DNA of 64,000 nt. It comes from Thermodesulfovibrio thiophilus DSM 17215 (lineage in GTDB: Bacteria; Nitrospirota; Thermodesulfovibrionia; Thermodesulfovibrionales; Thermodesulfovibrionaceae). The stretch's first letter is position 1. The number at the start of each line of letters is the position of its first letter. The translations under genes and the position numbers were made by a program. This document shows, piece after piece, positions 28,471 through 37,887 of the stretch. Location of the stretch: contig NZ_AUIU01000011.1 of NCBI RefSeq assembly GCF_000423865.1, forward strand, positions 264,696-328,695, read 5' to 3'. The notes under the pieces were generated by a model. That model had not been told where the DNA came from. It worked only from the letters and a program-made list of their open reading frames with translations, and ran no database searches.

Positions 28471-29773
28471 TTTCTTTCTCCTCAGATTTGTATGATTGTG
28501 CTAATAAATTGACTGTATGTAAAACCTTACAGCTATTATCCCATCTGTGGATGCTTTCAAAAAGTTGCATCATACAGGCAGGACATCCAGTACATACAAC
28601 ATCTGCCTGTGTCTGTTTTATGTCTTCAGCTTTTGATTGAGCAATTTTTAATGCTGTATCTGGATGAGTAAGATGGTAACTGCCTCCGCTTCCACAGCAC
28701 ATATCAGGTTTTTTCATTTCAATCAGAGTTATTCCGGGAATCATTTTTAGAAGTTGCCTTGGTTCATTAAATACTTTCATTGATTTTTTTAGATGACATG
28801 AATCATGATAAGTGACTTTGAGGTTAAGCTCACCTTTTGGTGGTTCGAATTTAATAATTTTCAAAAGAAATGTTGATATATCATAAACTTTATCAGTCCA
28901 TTTTTTCGCTTTTTCTTCGTAAGCGGTATCACCTTCCAGAATAATGGGATATTCATGTTTTAATGCACTTCCACAGGATCCACAGACTGTGATTATATAG
29001 CCTGCATTAACTTTTTCAAAGATATCAATATTTTTTTTAGCCAGCTCTCTGGCTGTATCTATATCTCCATGAACCATCACAGGCATTCCACAGCAGTTTT
29101 GCTTTCTGGGAGTGATTACTCGTACTTTATTTTTTTTAAGAACATAGATGAGGTCATTTCCAACTTCAGGATAAAAGTAGTTTACAGAGCAGCCTGTAAA
29201 GAATATTGCTGTTGCTTGTGCATCTTCAACATCTTCCAGTTCCTGCACGGTGTCTCTAAAGCTTTCTTTTGAAATTTCAGGAAGTAAAAACTCTTCATCA
29301 AATCTTTTCCCGAACTGTCTGAGTAATCCTCTCGGAGCTCTCACTTTTTGTTCTTCATGTTTCAGAAACAATCCCTGCATTGTAGCAAAAGCTTTCATGC
29401 CTTTATCAAATAATTCTGGATTTTTAAGCAATCCAAAGAGAACTTTTTTAATGAATGGCAGGCCCTTTTTCTTTGCAATCGTAGCTCTCAATCCAAGAAT
29501 AATCCTGTCATATCTGACACCTGAAGGGCATGCCAGCATACAGGATTTACAAACAAGGCAGTTAAATATCAACTTAACGAGAGTTTCATCATCTATATCT
29601 ATTTTATCGTCAAGAATGGCTTCTCCAAGAGCTATCTTTCCTCTTGCAACAGAAGATTCTTTCTCCTCAACTCCGTATACTGGACATACAGACATGCAGT
29701 TGCCACATTTCATGCAACGTATTAACTCTTTTTTCAGAGTCTCAACATCATCAAAGACTGTTTTGGCTGTCAC
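28463..29773 (-). CDS. GlcF-like Fe-S oxidoreductase subunit (CCG protein) for lactate oxidation
   Basis: The 436-residue protein has two N-terminal 4Fe-4S motifs (CMKCGNCMSVCP and CLVCKSCMLACP) and two C-terminal CCG domains (NCCGMP, CGSCG, DSCHLKK, MCCGSGGSYH, CTGCPAC). It should take electrons from the FAD protein encoded just upstream and hand them to the quinone pool or another carrier. The GTG at 29773 is chosen because GGAGG lies 6 nt before it, inside the end of the upstream gene; the TTG at 29794 lacks such a site. The same FAD plus CCG pair occurs in glycolate oxidase, so glycolate is an alternative substrate, but the permease next door favours lactate. Confidence 0.88.
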   Translation of the reverse strand: MTAKTVFDDVETLKKELIRCMKCGNCMSVCPVYGVEEKESSVARGKIALGEAILDDKIDIDDETLVKLIFNCLVCKSCMLACPSGVRYDRIILGLRATIAKKKGLPFIKKVLFGLLKNPELFDKGMKAFATMQGLFLKHEEQKVRAPRGLLRQFGKRFDEEFLLPEISKESFRDTVQELEDVEDAQATAIFFTGCSVNYFYPEVGNDLIYVLKKNKVRVITPRKQNCCGMPVMVHGDIDTARELAKKNIDIFEKVNAGYIITVCGSCGSALKHEYPIILEGDTAYEEKAKKWTDKVYDISTFLLKIIKFEPPKGELNLKVTYHDSCHLKKSMKVFNEPRQLLKMIPGITLIEMKKPDMCCGSGGSYHLTHPDTALKIAQSKAEDIKQTQADVVCTGCPACMMQLFESIHRWDNSCKVLHTVNLLAQSYKSEEKENV

Positions 29774-29774
29774 T

Positions 29775-31166
29775 TTAATCCTCCACTGGTACAAGCTTGG
29801 CAGGATTTAAAATGTTATCGGGATCAAGTGCTTGCTTAATCCGCCTCATAGTTTTAATGCCTGATTTTCCAATTTCATTTTTAAGATATTTAAGTTTGGC
29901 TACTCCAATGCCATGCTCACCAGAAAGTGTTCCTCCAAAAGATAGAGCAACTTCAAATATTTCATCAATAGCCTTATTAACACGCTCAAGTTCATCTTTG
30001 TTTAAAGGATCAATAAGTAGTGTTGGATGAAGATTTCCATCACCCGCATGCCCGAATGTGCCTATCATGATGTTGTATTTCTTGGAAATATTTGAAATTG
30101 CAGCGAGCATTTCAACAATTTTTGTTCTTGGAACAGTGGCATCTTCGAGGATTGTTGCTGGTTTTACCTGGGCAAGAGCAGGAAGAGCTGCTCTACGAGC
30201 TGTCCATATTGAGTCTCTTTCCTGAGCTGTTTGGGCAACTTTAGCTTTGCCATTGTTTTCTTTGATAATTTCAAGACATTTTTCTGCTTCCCAATCAACA
30301 GAATCTTTGCCCATGCCATCCACTTCAATTAAAAGCAAAGCTTCAGCATCGACAGGAAGTCCTACTTTTGCGTAGTTTTCTACTGTTTGAATGGTAACTT
30401 TATCCATTATTTCAAGAGTTGCTGGTATAACATGTGCACGAATAATATCTGTAACAGTTTTCCCAGCATCCTCAATTCTGTCAAAAAATGCAATCATGGA
30501 TTTATAGTATTTTGGTGCCGGAATCAGTTTACATATTATCTCTGTTATGATTCCAAGAGTGCCTTCTGAACCAACAAAAAGACTTGTAAAATCATATGCT
30601 GTAACATTTTTTACTGTTTTCCCGCCATATCTGAATATTTCACCGGTTGGAAGCACAACTTCCATTCCCATAATATAATGTTTGGTAACACCGTATTTGA
30701 GTCCTCTTAGTCCACCTGAGTTTTCAGCAACTGAACCACCAACCGTAGCAGTTGCCATAGAACCAGGGTCTGGTGGATATATTAATCCATATTTAGAAAC
30801 CGCGCTATTTAAATCTGAAATAATCACTCCAGGCTGAACAGTTGCTGTAAGATTATCAGCGTCAATCTCGATGATTTTATTCATTCGCTGAAAAGAAATC
30901 ACAACACCTTTACTTAATGGCACAGGTCCTCCACTTAAGCAGGTTCCTGCACCTCTAGGATATATAGGTGTTTTTGTCTGCCTTGCAAGAGATATGAGTT
31001 CTTGAATCTGTTTTATATTTTGAGGAAAAACAACCACCCCGGGAATCTCGCTTGGAATCCCGGGAGTGGCGTCATAACTGTAAGTTATTAGTTCAGCTTT
31101 ATCAGTAAGAACATTTTCAGGACCAAAGATGTCTTTACACTTTTTTATGAAACCATCATCAATCAT
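29775..31166 (-). CDS. FAD-linked oxidase, probable D-lactate dehydrogenase (GlcD type)
   Basis: The 463-residue protein has the FAD-binding PCMH domain (YPRGAGTCLSGGPVP, PPDPGSMATATVGGSVAENSGG, VGSEGTLGIIT) and the C-terminal cap with GTFGHAGDGNLHP and GEHGIGVAKLKYL, typical of GlcD and D-lactate dehydrogenases. It would oxidise D-lactate to pyruvate and pass electrons to the Fe-S protein encoded next. It overlaps the permease gene by 4 bp (ATGA). Glycolate or another 2-hydroxy acid cannot be excluded. Confidence 0.88.
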   Translation of the reverse strand: MIDDGFIKKCKDIFGPENVLTDKAELITYSYDATPGIPSEIPGVVVFPQNIKQIQELISLARQTKTPIYPRGAGTCLSGGPVPLSKGVVISFQRMNKIIEIDADNLTATVQPGVIISDLNSAVSKYGLIYPPDPGSMATATVGGSVAENSGGLRGLKYGVTKHYIMGMEVVLPTGEIFRYGGKTVKNVTAYDFTSLFVGSEGTLGIITEIICKLIPAPKYYKSMIAFFDRIEDAGKTVTDIIRAHVIPATLEIMDKVTIQTVENYAKVGLPVDAEALLLIEVDGMGKDSVDWEAEKCLEIIKENNGKAKVAQTAQERDSIWTARRAALPALAQVKPATILEDATVPRTKIVEMLAAISNISKKYNIMIGTFGHAGDGNLHPTLLIDPLNKDELERVNKAIDEIFEVALSFGGTLSGEHGIGVAKLKYLKNEIGKSGIKTMRRIKQALDPDNILNPAKLVPVED

Positions 31167-32932
31167 TTTACTTCTCCCTTTCCGATGATTCTTGATAAAA
31201 TTACTATAAATATTGAAATGACGAATGTCCCAATTAGATAGTTAACTCCTGCTTGAGACATACCAGTTTGAGCAACTGACTTAGTAGCTGCAACTGCTGT
31301 CTGAACCACCTGTTCCCAGTGAGGAACCATCCATGTAAATACGTATGCCTGAAGCATTGCTAAAACTCCCAATAAGAACGTAAGAACTAGAGAATGTTTC
31401 AAGGTGAATCTAAAAATATTACCTTCCTCACCCACAGATCCTGTAGCTGCTGTTGCAACAGCTATTGATTGTGGTGAAATCATTTTTCCGAAGACTCCAC
31501 CAGAGGAGTTTGATGCTACTGTAACAACAGGATCTATTCCAATCTGACGTGCTGTAACTTCCTGGAGTTTTCCAAAAAGAGCATTCGATGATGTATCTGA
31601 TCCAGTCATAAAAACTCCTAACCAGCCAAGAAATGCTGCAAAGAATGGGAAGATAGAACCTGTTGAAGCAAATGCATAACCGAGTGTAATAGCCATTCCA
31701 GAGAAGTTATAAAGATAGGCAAATCCAAGAATTGTGCCTATTGTAACAATAGGCCATTTAAGCTGATTAAGGGTTTTTCCGGCAACTTTAAGTGCTGTGC
31801 CAATTGATGCTCCCATGACAGGAATTGATAAAAGTCCTGCAAAAAGAATTGCAGTTCCAGCAGCTGAAAGTAAATTAAATGCATAAACTGCAGCTTTTGG
31901 TTTGCCGATATGGTCTATGACTTCTTTATCAAGCCCTGGAATTGAAAATTTAAATGTTGCAAGCTGGTCAAGAACTTCTTTAATTGGTTTTACACCCCAT
32001 GCAGCAACAAATATTGAAAGAAGGATAAACGGTGCCCATGCTCTGAATACTTGGCCTCCTGTATATTCAAGTTTTGCTTTTCCTGTAGCAGCAGCTTCAT
32101 GTTCAAAGGTCCATGATTCTTTCGGATGCCATATTTTGGCAAATATTACTGTTGCTATGATTGAGACAATTGCTGAAAGAATATCTGGTAGATATGGTCC
32201 AATATAGTTGGACACAAAGAATTGAGTTAATGCAAAGGAACCACCACTTACAAGAAGTATTGGCCAGATTTCAACTGCTTTTTTCCATCCAGCCATAACA
32301 ACAGCCATGTAAAATGGTACAATTATGCTGAAAAACGGAAGCTGTCTTCCAACCATTTTGCTTATTGCCATCAGATCAACGCCAGAAACCCCAGAGGCTA
32401 CCACTATTGGAATTCCTATAGCACCGAATGCAACAGGAGCAGTATTTGCAATAAGACAGATACCTGCAGCATAAACAGGATTAAACCCTAACCCCGCTAA
32501 CATGGCTGCTGAGATTGCCACTGGAGTTCCAAATCCTGCTGCTCCTTCAAGAAATGCACCGAAAGAGTAGGCAATGATTACAGCCTGAACTCTTCTGTCA
32601 TCAGAGATTGAAGCAAGAGAGTTTTTTATAATTTCAAACTGTCTTGTTTCAACAGAAAGGTTGTAGATATAGACTGCTGTTACAACAATCCAGCACACTG
32701 GCCACAATCCAAATAGAAAACCATTAAAGATTGAAAGGACAGAAAGATTTACAGGCATTCCATAGGAAACTATGGAGATTAACATCGCAATACAGACTGC
32801 TAAAATAGCTGCCCAATGTCCTTTCATTCTCTTATAGGCAAGAGCCCAGAAAAGAAAAAGGATTGGTATCGCAGCAACGAAAGCACTTAATGCAAGGCTA
32901 CCCAAAGGGTTAATGTCCATTTTCCATGGCAT
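31163..32932 (-). CDS. lctP: L-lactate permease family transporter
   Basis: The 589-residue membrane protein has around 13-14 hydrophobic helices and the family motifs FGAFLEGAAGFGTPVAI, NTAPVAFGAIG, GSDTSSNALFG and SSGGVFGKMISPQSIAVA. LctP/LldP proteins import lactate (and often glycolate) with protons. It heads the lactate locus and is preceded by GGAGG and a good promoter at 32965-32993. The next gene overlaps its stop, consistent with co-expression of uptake and oxidation. Confidence 0.95.
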   Translation of the reverse strand: MPWKMDINPLGSLALSAFVAAIPILFLFWALAYKRMKGHWAAILAVCIAMLISIVSYGMPVNLSVLSIFNGFLFGLWPVCWIVVTAVYIYNLSVETRQFEIIKNSLASISDDRRVQAVIIAYSFGAFLEGAAGFGTPVAISAAMLAGLGFNPVYAAGICLIANTAPVAFGAIGIPIVVASGVSGVDLMAISKMVGRQLPFFSIIVPFYMAVVMAGWKKAVEIWPILLVSGGSFALTQFFVSNYIGPYLPDILSAIVSIIATVIFAKIWHPKESWTFEHEAAATGKAKLEYTGGQVFRAWAPFILLSIFVAAWGVKPIKEVLDQLATFKFSIPGLDKEVIDHIGKPKAAVYAFNLLSAAGTAILFAGLLSIPVMGASIGTALKVAGKTLNQLKWPIVTIGTILGFAYLYNFSGMAITLGYAFASTGSIFPFFAAFLGWLGVFMTGSDTSSNALFGKLQEVTARQIGIDPVVTVASNSSGGVFGKMISPQSIAVATAATGSVGEEGNIFRFTLKHSLVLTFLLGVLAMLQAYVFTWMVPHWEQVVQTAVAATKSVAQTGMSQAGVNYLIGTFVISIFIVILSRIIGKGEVK

Positions 32933-32964
32933 GGTTAAACCTCCGTAACGTAAATTTTTAATAA

Positions 32965-32993
32965 ATTATGCATATTTTTAGAATAACTGTAAA
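32965..32993 (-). promoter_or_regulatory. Promoter of the lactate operon
   Basis: TTTACA (32988-32993) and CATAAT (32965-32970) are 17 nt apart on the minus strand. The start is expected near 32958, about 25 nt before the permease start codon. It lies in the 72-nt gap after argF, so the lactate genes need not be read through from argDF. Confidence 0.55.
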
Positions 32994-33004
32994 TCAGAAT
33001 ATTC

Positions 33005-33904
33005 CTACAAAGCGAGTAAAAACTCGAGAATTGCTTTTTCGGTGTGAAGTCTATTTTCAGCCTGATCCAGAACAACGCTTTGAGGTCCATCAATAATTTC
33101 ATCGGTTATTTCCTCTCCTCTGCGTGCAGGAAGACAGTGCATAACAATGACATCTAATTTTGCCTGTTTGAGGAGCTTAACATTGACCTGAAAATTTTTA
33201 AATTTTTCTTTTTTTTCAATATGTTCTTCTTCTCCCATGCTGAGCCAGACATCTGTGTAAACAACATCAGCATTTTCTACAGCAATTACCGGATCATGAA
33301 ACAGTTTTATTTCTGTAAAACTTTTTGCTTTTTCAATAACTTCTGCAGAAGGTTCGCATCCTTGCGGCGTGGCAATATGCATTTTTACACCTGTAAGTGC
33401 AGAAGCTTCAATTAAAGAGTGTGCTACATTGTTTCCATCTCCAATGTAGGCTATTTTTATACCTTCAAGTTTCCCCTTTTTTTCAAAAATTGTCATCATG
33501 TCAGCCATTGCCTGACATGGATGATGTTCATCACTTAATGCATTTATTACAGGCACAGTTGACCATTTTGCAAATTCTTTAATTGTTTTGTGATAGAAGC
33601 TTCTTATTAAAATGCAGTTTAGATAGCGGGATAGAACTAAAGCTGTGTCTTTTATTGCCTCTCCTCTGCAGAGCTGAATTTCTTTAGAACTCAGATAAAC
33701 AGGATGTGCTCCAAGCTGATAAATAGCAACTTCAAATGAAACTCTTGTTCTGGTGGAAGGTTTTTCAAAAATCATACCAATGCTTTTCCCTGAAAGAGGA
33801 GTTTCATGAAGATCCTTATTTGCTTTGAACTCAAGGGCTCTGTTTATTAAATAAGTAAACTCATTTTGATTTAAATCAAATACTCTTAAAAAATCTTTTT
33901 TCAT
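33005..33904 (-). CDS. argF: Ornithine carbamoyltransferase
   Basis: ArgF makes citrulline from ornithine and carbamoyl phosphate. The 299-residue protein has the carbamoyl-phosphate motif STRTR (EKPSTRTRVSFE), HPCQAMADMMT, and the ornithine-binding motif HCLPARRGEEIT. The length is standard. The start overlaps the argD stop by 4 bp, so the two arginine genes are coupled. There is little Shine-Dalgarno signal of its own, as expected for a coupled gene. Confidence 0.97.
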   Translation of the reverse strand: MKKDFLRVFDLNQNEFTYLINRALEFKANKDLHETPLSGKSIGMIFEKPSTRTRVSFEVAIYQLGAHPVYLSSKEIQLCRGEAIKDTALVLSRYLNCILIRSFYHKTIKEFAKWSTVPVINALSDEHHPCQAMADMMTIFEKKGKLEGIKIAYIGDGNNVAHSLIEASALTGVKMHIATPQGCEPSAEVIEKAKSFTEIKLFHDPVIAVENADVVYTDVWLSMGEEEHIEKKEKFKNFQVNVKLLKQAKLDVIVMHCLPARRGEEITDEIIDGPQSVVLDQAENRLHTEKAILEFLLAL

Positions 33905-35103
33905 TGTATATCCGACAATACAGAATTTAGAATGTATATGGCTTTATCCACATCCTCTTTTTCAATTATCAGCGGAGGGGTAAATCTTAGTACTGAACCA
34001 TCTCCTGCTGTTCCAATGAGCAATCCTTTTTCTATACATTTTTTTACTATTGAAGCACCATTTATTGAAAGTTCTACTCCAATCAACAATCCAACACCTC
34101 GAATTTCTTTAATTTTTTCTTGATGTTTTTCTTTAAGAGAATTGAGTTTTTTTACTATATATTTAGACATTCTTTGTGCGTAATCGAGAAGATAACCATC
34201 TTCAAGAATCGTCTCAATAGTTGCAACAGCAGCAGCACAGGCAACAGGATTCCCACCGAATGTTGATGCGTGAGTTTTTGGCCCCATTGCCTGAGCAATT
34301 TCTTCTGTTGTTAGAATTGCTCCGATCGGGATTCCACTTCCGAGTCCTTTTGCAAGACTCATTATATCTGGTTTGATGCCAAAATGTTCATAAGCAAAAA
34401 GTTTACCTGTTCTGCCAATTCCTGTTTGAACTTCGTCAAGAATTAAGAGAATGTTATATTTGTCACAGAGTTCTCTTACTTTTTTAAAATAGTTTTTTGA
34501 TGGAATGTTTATCCCACCTTCTGCCTGAACTGGTTCGAGAATTATAGCGGCTGTTTTGTCGGTTATTGTTTTCTCCATTGCTGTTACATCATTAAATGGA
34601 ACAAATTTTATACCTTGAAGTAGTGGTTCAAAGCCATGATGATACTTTGCCTGCCCTGTTACTGAGAGACTGCCAAAGCTTCTACCATGAAATGAATTCT
34701 CGGCTGCAATAAACTCAAAGCGTTCCTGTCCGAATTTATTTTTCATATATATTCTTGCCAGCTTGAGGGCTCCTTCATTTGCCTCTGTCCCTGAATTACA
34801 GAAGAACACTCTGTCTGCAAATGAATTTTCAATAAGAAGTTTTGCCAGATTTAGCTGTGGTTCTGTATAGTATAGATTTGAAACATGTATTAATCTCTGG
34901 ACCTGTTTTTGGAGTGCCATCACGACTTTTCTATGACAGTGTCCAAGAACATTTACTGCAATCCCTGCAAGAAAATCGAGGTATTCTTTACCATCCACAT
35001 CCCAGACTTTTACTCCTCTGCCTTTTCTGAGCACAATGGGAAATCTTGTGTAGGTAGGAATTAACAATTTGTTGGAAAGTTCTATAATTGACCTGGATTC
35101 CAT
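33901..35103 (-). CDS. argD: Acetylornithine aminotransferase
   Basis: ArgD is the PLP enzyme that makes N-acetylornithine. The 400-residue protein has GTEANEGALKLAR, the PLP-anchoring SLAKGLGSGIPIGA (catalytic lysine in SLAKGLG), DEVQTGIGRTG and HASTFGGNPVACAAA. The first in-frame codon is a GTG at 35119-35121, but an extended -10 (TGG-TATTAT) lies at 35112-35120, so the ATG at 35103, 8 nt downstream of it, is the better start. No Shine-Dalgarno sequence is present. It could also serve as succinyldiaminopimelate aminotransferase; the argF neighbour supports arginine. Confidence 0.96.
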   Translation of the reverse strand: MESRSIIELSNKLLIPTYTRFPIVLRKGRGVKVWDVDGKEYLDFLAGIAVNVLGHCHRKVVMALQKQVQRLIHVSNLYYTEPQLNLAKLLIENSFADRVFFCNSGTEANEGALKLARIYMKNKFGQERFEFIAAENSFHGRSFGSLSVTGQAKYHHGFEPLLQGIKFVPFNDVTAMEKTITDKTAAIILEPVQAEGGINIPSKNYFKKVRELCDKYNILLILDEVQTGIGRTGKLFAYEHFGIKPDIMSLAKGLGSGIPIGAILTTEEIAQAMGPKTHASTFGGNPVACAAAVATIETILEDGYLLDYAQRMSKYIVKKLNSLKEKHQEKIKEIRGVGLLIGVELSINGASIVKKCIEKGLLIGTAGDGSVLRFTPPLIIEKEDVDKAIYILNSVLSDIQ

Positions 35104-35111
35104 AAAGTTTA

Positions 35112-35145
35112 ATAATACCACAAAACGCTTATTTAATGGTATAAT
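35112..35145. promoter_or_regulatory. Back-to-back divergent promoters of argDF and the folate operon
   Basis: On the minus strand TGG-TATTAT occupies 35112-35120 and ends 8 nt before the argD ATG. On the plus strand TGG-TATAAT occupies 35137-35145, predicting a start near 35152 and a leader of about 95 nt for the folate genes. Neither has a convincing -35, so both would rely on the extended -10. The two polymerase sites overlap and would compete. Confidence 0.5.
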
Positions 35146-35246
35146 TCAAAATGAGTTTATAAGTCCATGTTAATTTTTTGTCTTTTATAAACAGGGTTTT
35201 TCTATTAAAAATGCAATTTTAATTTACAGAGCTAGAAATCTGGTAA

Positions 35247-35804
35247 ATGACAAAACAAGAAATCAGAAGTAGAATGCTTGAGAGAAGAAAAAATATTGAT
35301 GAACAAATTAAAAAACAGAAGAATTTAAAAATTGCTTCTTCTTTCATTCATTTTTTAGAAACAAACAGTATTAAATCAATACTTCTTTACGCATCTTTTG
35401 GAAGCGAGGTTGATACATGGATGATTTTTCAATATTGCATAAACAAATCAATTAAAACTGCTTTCCCTAAAGTTAACAAAAAATCAAACAGGCTTGAGCT
35501 TTTCTGGGTTGATAAAATTGAGGAATTAACTCCAGGATATAAATTAATTCTTGAACCATCAACCAGTAAAAGAGCATTAATAGAAAACATTGATGTAATA
35601 GCTGTTCCAGGCGTTGCTTTTGATAAACAGTGTTTTAGAATTGGTTATGGCGGAGGATTTTATGATAGACTCCTTTTACATAAAAAAGGCTTTGCTATTG
35701 GACTGGCTTATGAAGAACAGATAGTTGATAAATTACCAGTCCTGGCACATGATAAAAGAGTTGATTTAATAATTACTGATGAGAGGGTGATAAGCTGTGT
35801 TTGA
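35247..35804 (+). CDS. 5-formyltetrahydrofolate cyclo-ligase
   Basis: This enzyme returns 5-formyl-tetrahydrofolate to 5,10-methenyl-tetrahydrofolate with ATP. The 185-residue protein has the family segments [38 protein letters not shown] and [15 protein letters not shown]. It heads a C1/folate run (folE, folD, metV, metF), which fits its role. No clear Shine-Dalgarno sequence precedes the ATG. It overlaps folE by 8 nt. Confidence 0.93.
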   Translation: MTKQEIRSRMLERRKNIDEQIKKQKNLKIASSFIHFLETNSIKSILLYASFGSEVDTWMIFQYCINKSIKTAFPKVNKKSNRLELFWVDKIEELTPGYKLILEPSTSKRALIENIDVIAVPGVAFDKQCFRIGYGGGFYDRLLLHKKGFAIGLAYEEQIVDKLPVLAHDKRVDLIITDERVISCV

Positions 35805-36363
35805 TAGGAAAAAAATTGAAGAAGGTGTAAGACTTATTCTTGAAGGAATTGGAGAAAATCCCGACAGATATGGTATAAGAGAAACACCATCACGCATTGC
35901 GAGAATGTGTGAAGAAATTTTCAGAGGACTTTTACCTCCAGAAGAAGATTTGCTTAAATATATTGACGGAGAAACGCATGATGAGATGGTTCTTATTAAA
36001 GAGATTCCATTTTATTCAGTTTGTGAGCATCATCTCTTGCCTTTTTTTGGGTATGTGCATATTGCTTATATTCCGGCTGGACGAATCGTTGGTTTAAGTG
36101 AGCTTCCAAAGGCGGTGGATTATTTATCAAAAAGACCACAGGTTCAGGAAAGACTTACAAAGGAGCTTGCAGATTTGCTTATGAATAAATTAAAACCAGA
36201 GGGATGTATAGTTGTTATTGAAGCAGAGCATCTCTGTATGAGCATGAGAGGGATAAAAAAAATCGGGACGAAAACACTTACTTCAGCAGTGAGAGGAATA
36301 TTCAGAAGAAATCAGACCACAAGACAGGAAGCACTTGAATTGATGGGTAAGAGGAGTGAATGA
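35797..36363 (+). CDS. folE: GTP cyclohydrolase I
   Basis: FolE makes dihydroneopterin triphosphate, the first step to tetrahydrofolate. The 188-residue type I enzyme has the zinc and catalytic motifs [12 protein letters not shown] and [12 protein letters not shown], plus GLSELPKAV. The start is a GTG at 35797 inside the end of the preceding gene; no ATG fits the N-terminus. Its place beside folD and metF suggests that folate supply is co-regulated with the C1 pathway. Confidence 0.96.
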   Translation: MFDRKKIEEGVRLILEGIGENPDRYGIRETPSRIARMCEEIFRGLLPPEEDLLKYIDGETHDEMVLIKEIPFYSVCEHHLLPFFGYVHIAYIPAGRIVGLSELPKAVDYLSKRPQVQERLTKELADLLMNKLKPEGCIVVIEAEHLCMSMRGIKKIGTKTLTSAVRGIFRRNQTTRQEALELMGKRSE

Positions 36364-36364
36364 A

Positions 36365-37222
36365 ATGACTGAGATTCTTGATGGAAAGTTATTGTCTTTT
36401 AAAATAAGGGAAAACATAAAGAAAGATGTGGAAGTTTTAAAAAATAGAGGTATTAGTCCATGTCTTGCTGTTATAGTTGTCGGTTATAATAAAGCATCGC
36501 TAAAGTATGTTTCTTTCAAGGAAAAGGCTTGTAAAGAACTTGGAATTGAGAGCATGATTTTTAAACTGCCTGAAAATACAGAAGAAATAAATCTTATCAA
36601 ACTAATTGAAGAATTAAATAATAACCAGAGAATTAATGGAATTCTTATTCAGCTTCCTCTTCCATCTCATTTAGATCAGAATGCGATTCTTGAAAAAATC
36701 AGTCCGTTTAAAGATGTAGATGGTTTTACACCATATTGTCTAGGGAGACTTTTAACTGACAATCCTCTTTTTATACCATGTACCCCTAAGGGTGTTTTAA
36801 AAATGTTTGATGAATATAAGATTGCTTTAGAAGGTAAGCATGCAGTTGTTGTAGGAAGAAGTATTATAGTTGGTAAACCGCTTTCTTTACTTCTTTTAAG
36901 AAAAAATGCAACTGTTAGCATCTGTCACAGCAGAACCAGAAATCTTACAGAGATAACCAAAAAAGCTGATATACTCTGTGTTGCAATTGGCAAAGAGAGA
37001 TTTATCAGTGCGGATATGATAAAAGAAGGTGCAGTTGTTATAGATATTGGAATAAATGTAACAGATACAGGAAGGGTTGTTGGAGATATTGATTTTGATG
37101 AAGTTAAAAAGAAGGCTTCATACATAACTCCGGTTCCCGGAGGAGTTGGTCCAATGACAATAGCAATGCTCATGGAAAATACAGTTATTGCAGCAAAACT
37201 CCAGAAAGAGTTATCAGGATGA
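36365..37222 (+). CDS. folD: Methylenetetrahydrofolate dehydrogenase/methenyltetrahydrofolate cyclohydrolase
   Basis: FolD interconverts formyl-, methenyl- and methylene-tetrahydrofolate, here part of the methyl branch of the Wood-Ljungdahl pathway. The 285-residue protein has the active-site Lys segment VGYNKASLKYVSFKEK, QLPLPSHLD, DVDGF, GRSIIVGKPLSLLL and PGGVGPMTIAML. The ATG at 36365 with GAGGAG 8 nt upstream is preferred to a GTG at 36356. It overlaps metV by 4 bp. Confidence 0.96.
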   Translation: MTEILDGKLLSFKIRENIKKDVEVLKNRGISPCLAVIVVGYNKASLKYVSFKEKACKELGIESMIFKLPENTEEINLIKLIEELNNNQRINGILIQLPLPSHLDQNAILEKISPFKDVDGFTPYCLGRLLTDNPLFIPCTPKGVLKMFDEYKIALEGKHAVVVGRSIIVGKPLSLLLLRKNATVSICHSRTRNLTEITKKADILCVAIGKERFISADMIKEGAVVIDIGINVTDTGRVVGDIDFDEVKKKASYITPVPGGVGPMTIAMLMENTVIAAKLQKELSG

Positions 37223-37887
37223 TTGTAACCAAACATAAACAATATAAGGATCTTGAAAAATATATTCAGAATTGTAAAACTTTTTTTCTGATAGGTTGTT
37301 CTGAATGCGCAACTCTTTGTGGAACAGGTGATGAAGAAGCTATTTTAAATCTTAAAATTTGGCTTGAAACTCAGAATAAAACAGTGACTGGATGGATGAT
37401 TGCCAAAACAGGATGTCAGATATTGGGAACAAAAAGAGAGCTTTTTAAATATAAAGAAGCACTGCAGAATGCTGATTGTATTATGGTTTTATCATGCGGC
37501 TCTGGTACTCAGAGCATTACTGATTTATTTGAAGATAAGCCTGTTATTCCTGTCAATGATACGCTTTTTATTGGCAATATGAGCAGGTTTAAAGAATTTG
37601 AAGAAAGATGTCGAGCCTGTGGGGAGTGTTTTTTGGCATTAACAGGAGTTTGCGTTGTTACACTCTGTCCTAAGTCAATGCTTAATGGACCCTGCGGAGG
37701 ATATAAGGATGGTAAATGTGAGGTTAATCCGCAAAGGAAGTGTGCTTGGGTGATTGCTTATAGTATTCTTGAAAAAAGAGGCTTTCTTGACAGATTTTAT
37801 CAGGAAATTTTAGGTCCTAAAGATTGGGCAAAATCAAATACACCAAGATACTTTGGCAAAAGGGAGTCAATCATTGACAAAGCTTAA
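37219..37887 (+). CDS. MetV-type zinc/iron-sulfur partner of methylenetetrahydrofolate reductase
   Basis: The 222-residue protein belongs to the methylene-tetrahydrofolate reductase C-terminal domain family (MetV). It is rich in cysteines: GCSECATLCGTG near the start, KTGCQ and LSCGSG in the middle, then CRACGECF, LCPKSMLNGPCGG and RKCAWV near the end. In acetogens MetV forms a complex with MetF and probably brings electrons from a donor other than NADH. It is encoded directly before metF and overlaps it, which supports such a complex. Confidence 0.85.
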   Translation: MIVTKHKQYKDLEKYIQNCKTFFLIGCSECATLCGTGDEEAILNLKIWLETQNKTVTGWMIAKTGCQILGTKRELFKYKEALQNADCIMVLSCGSGTQSITDLFEDKPVIPVNDTLFIGNMSRFKEFEERCRACGECFLALTGVCVVTLCPKSMLNGPCGGYKDGKCEVNPQRKCAWVIAYSILEKRGFLDRFYQEILGPKDWAKSNTPRYFGKRESIIDKA

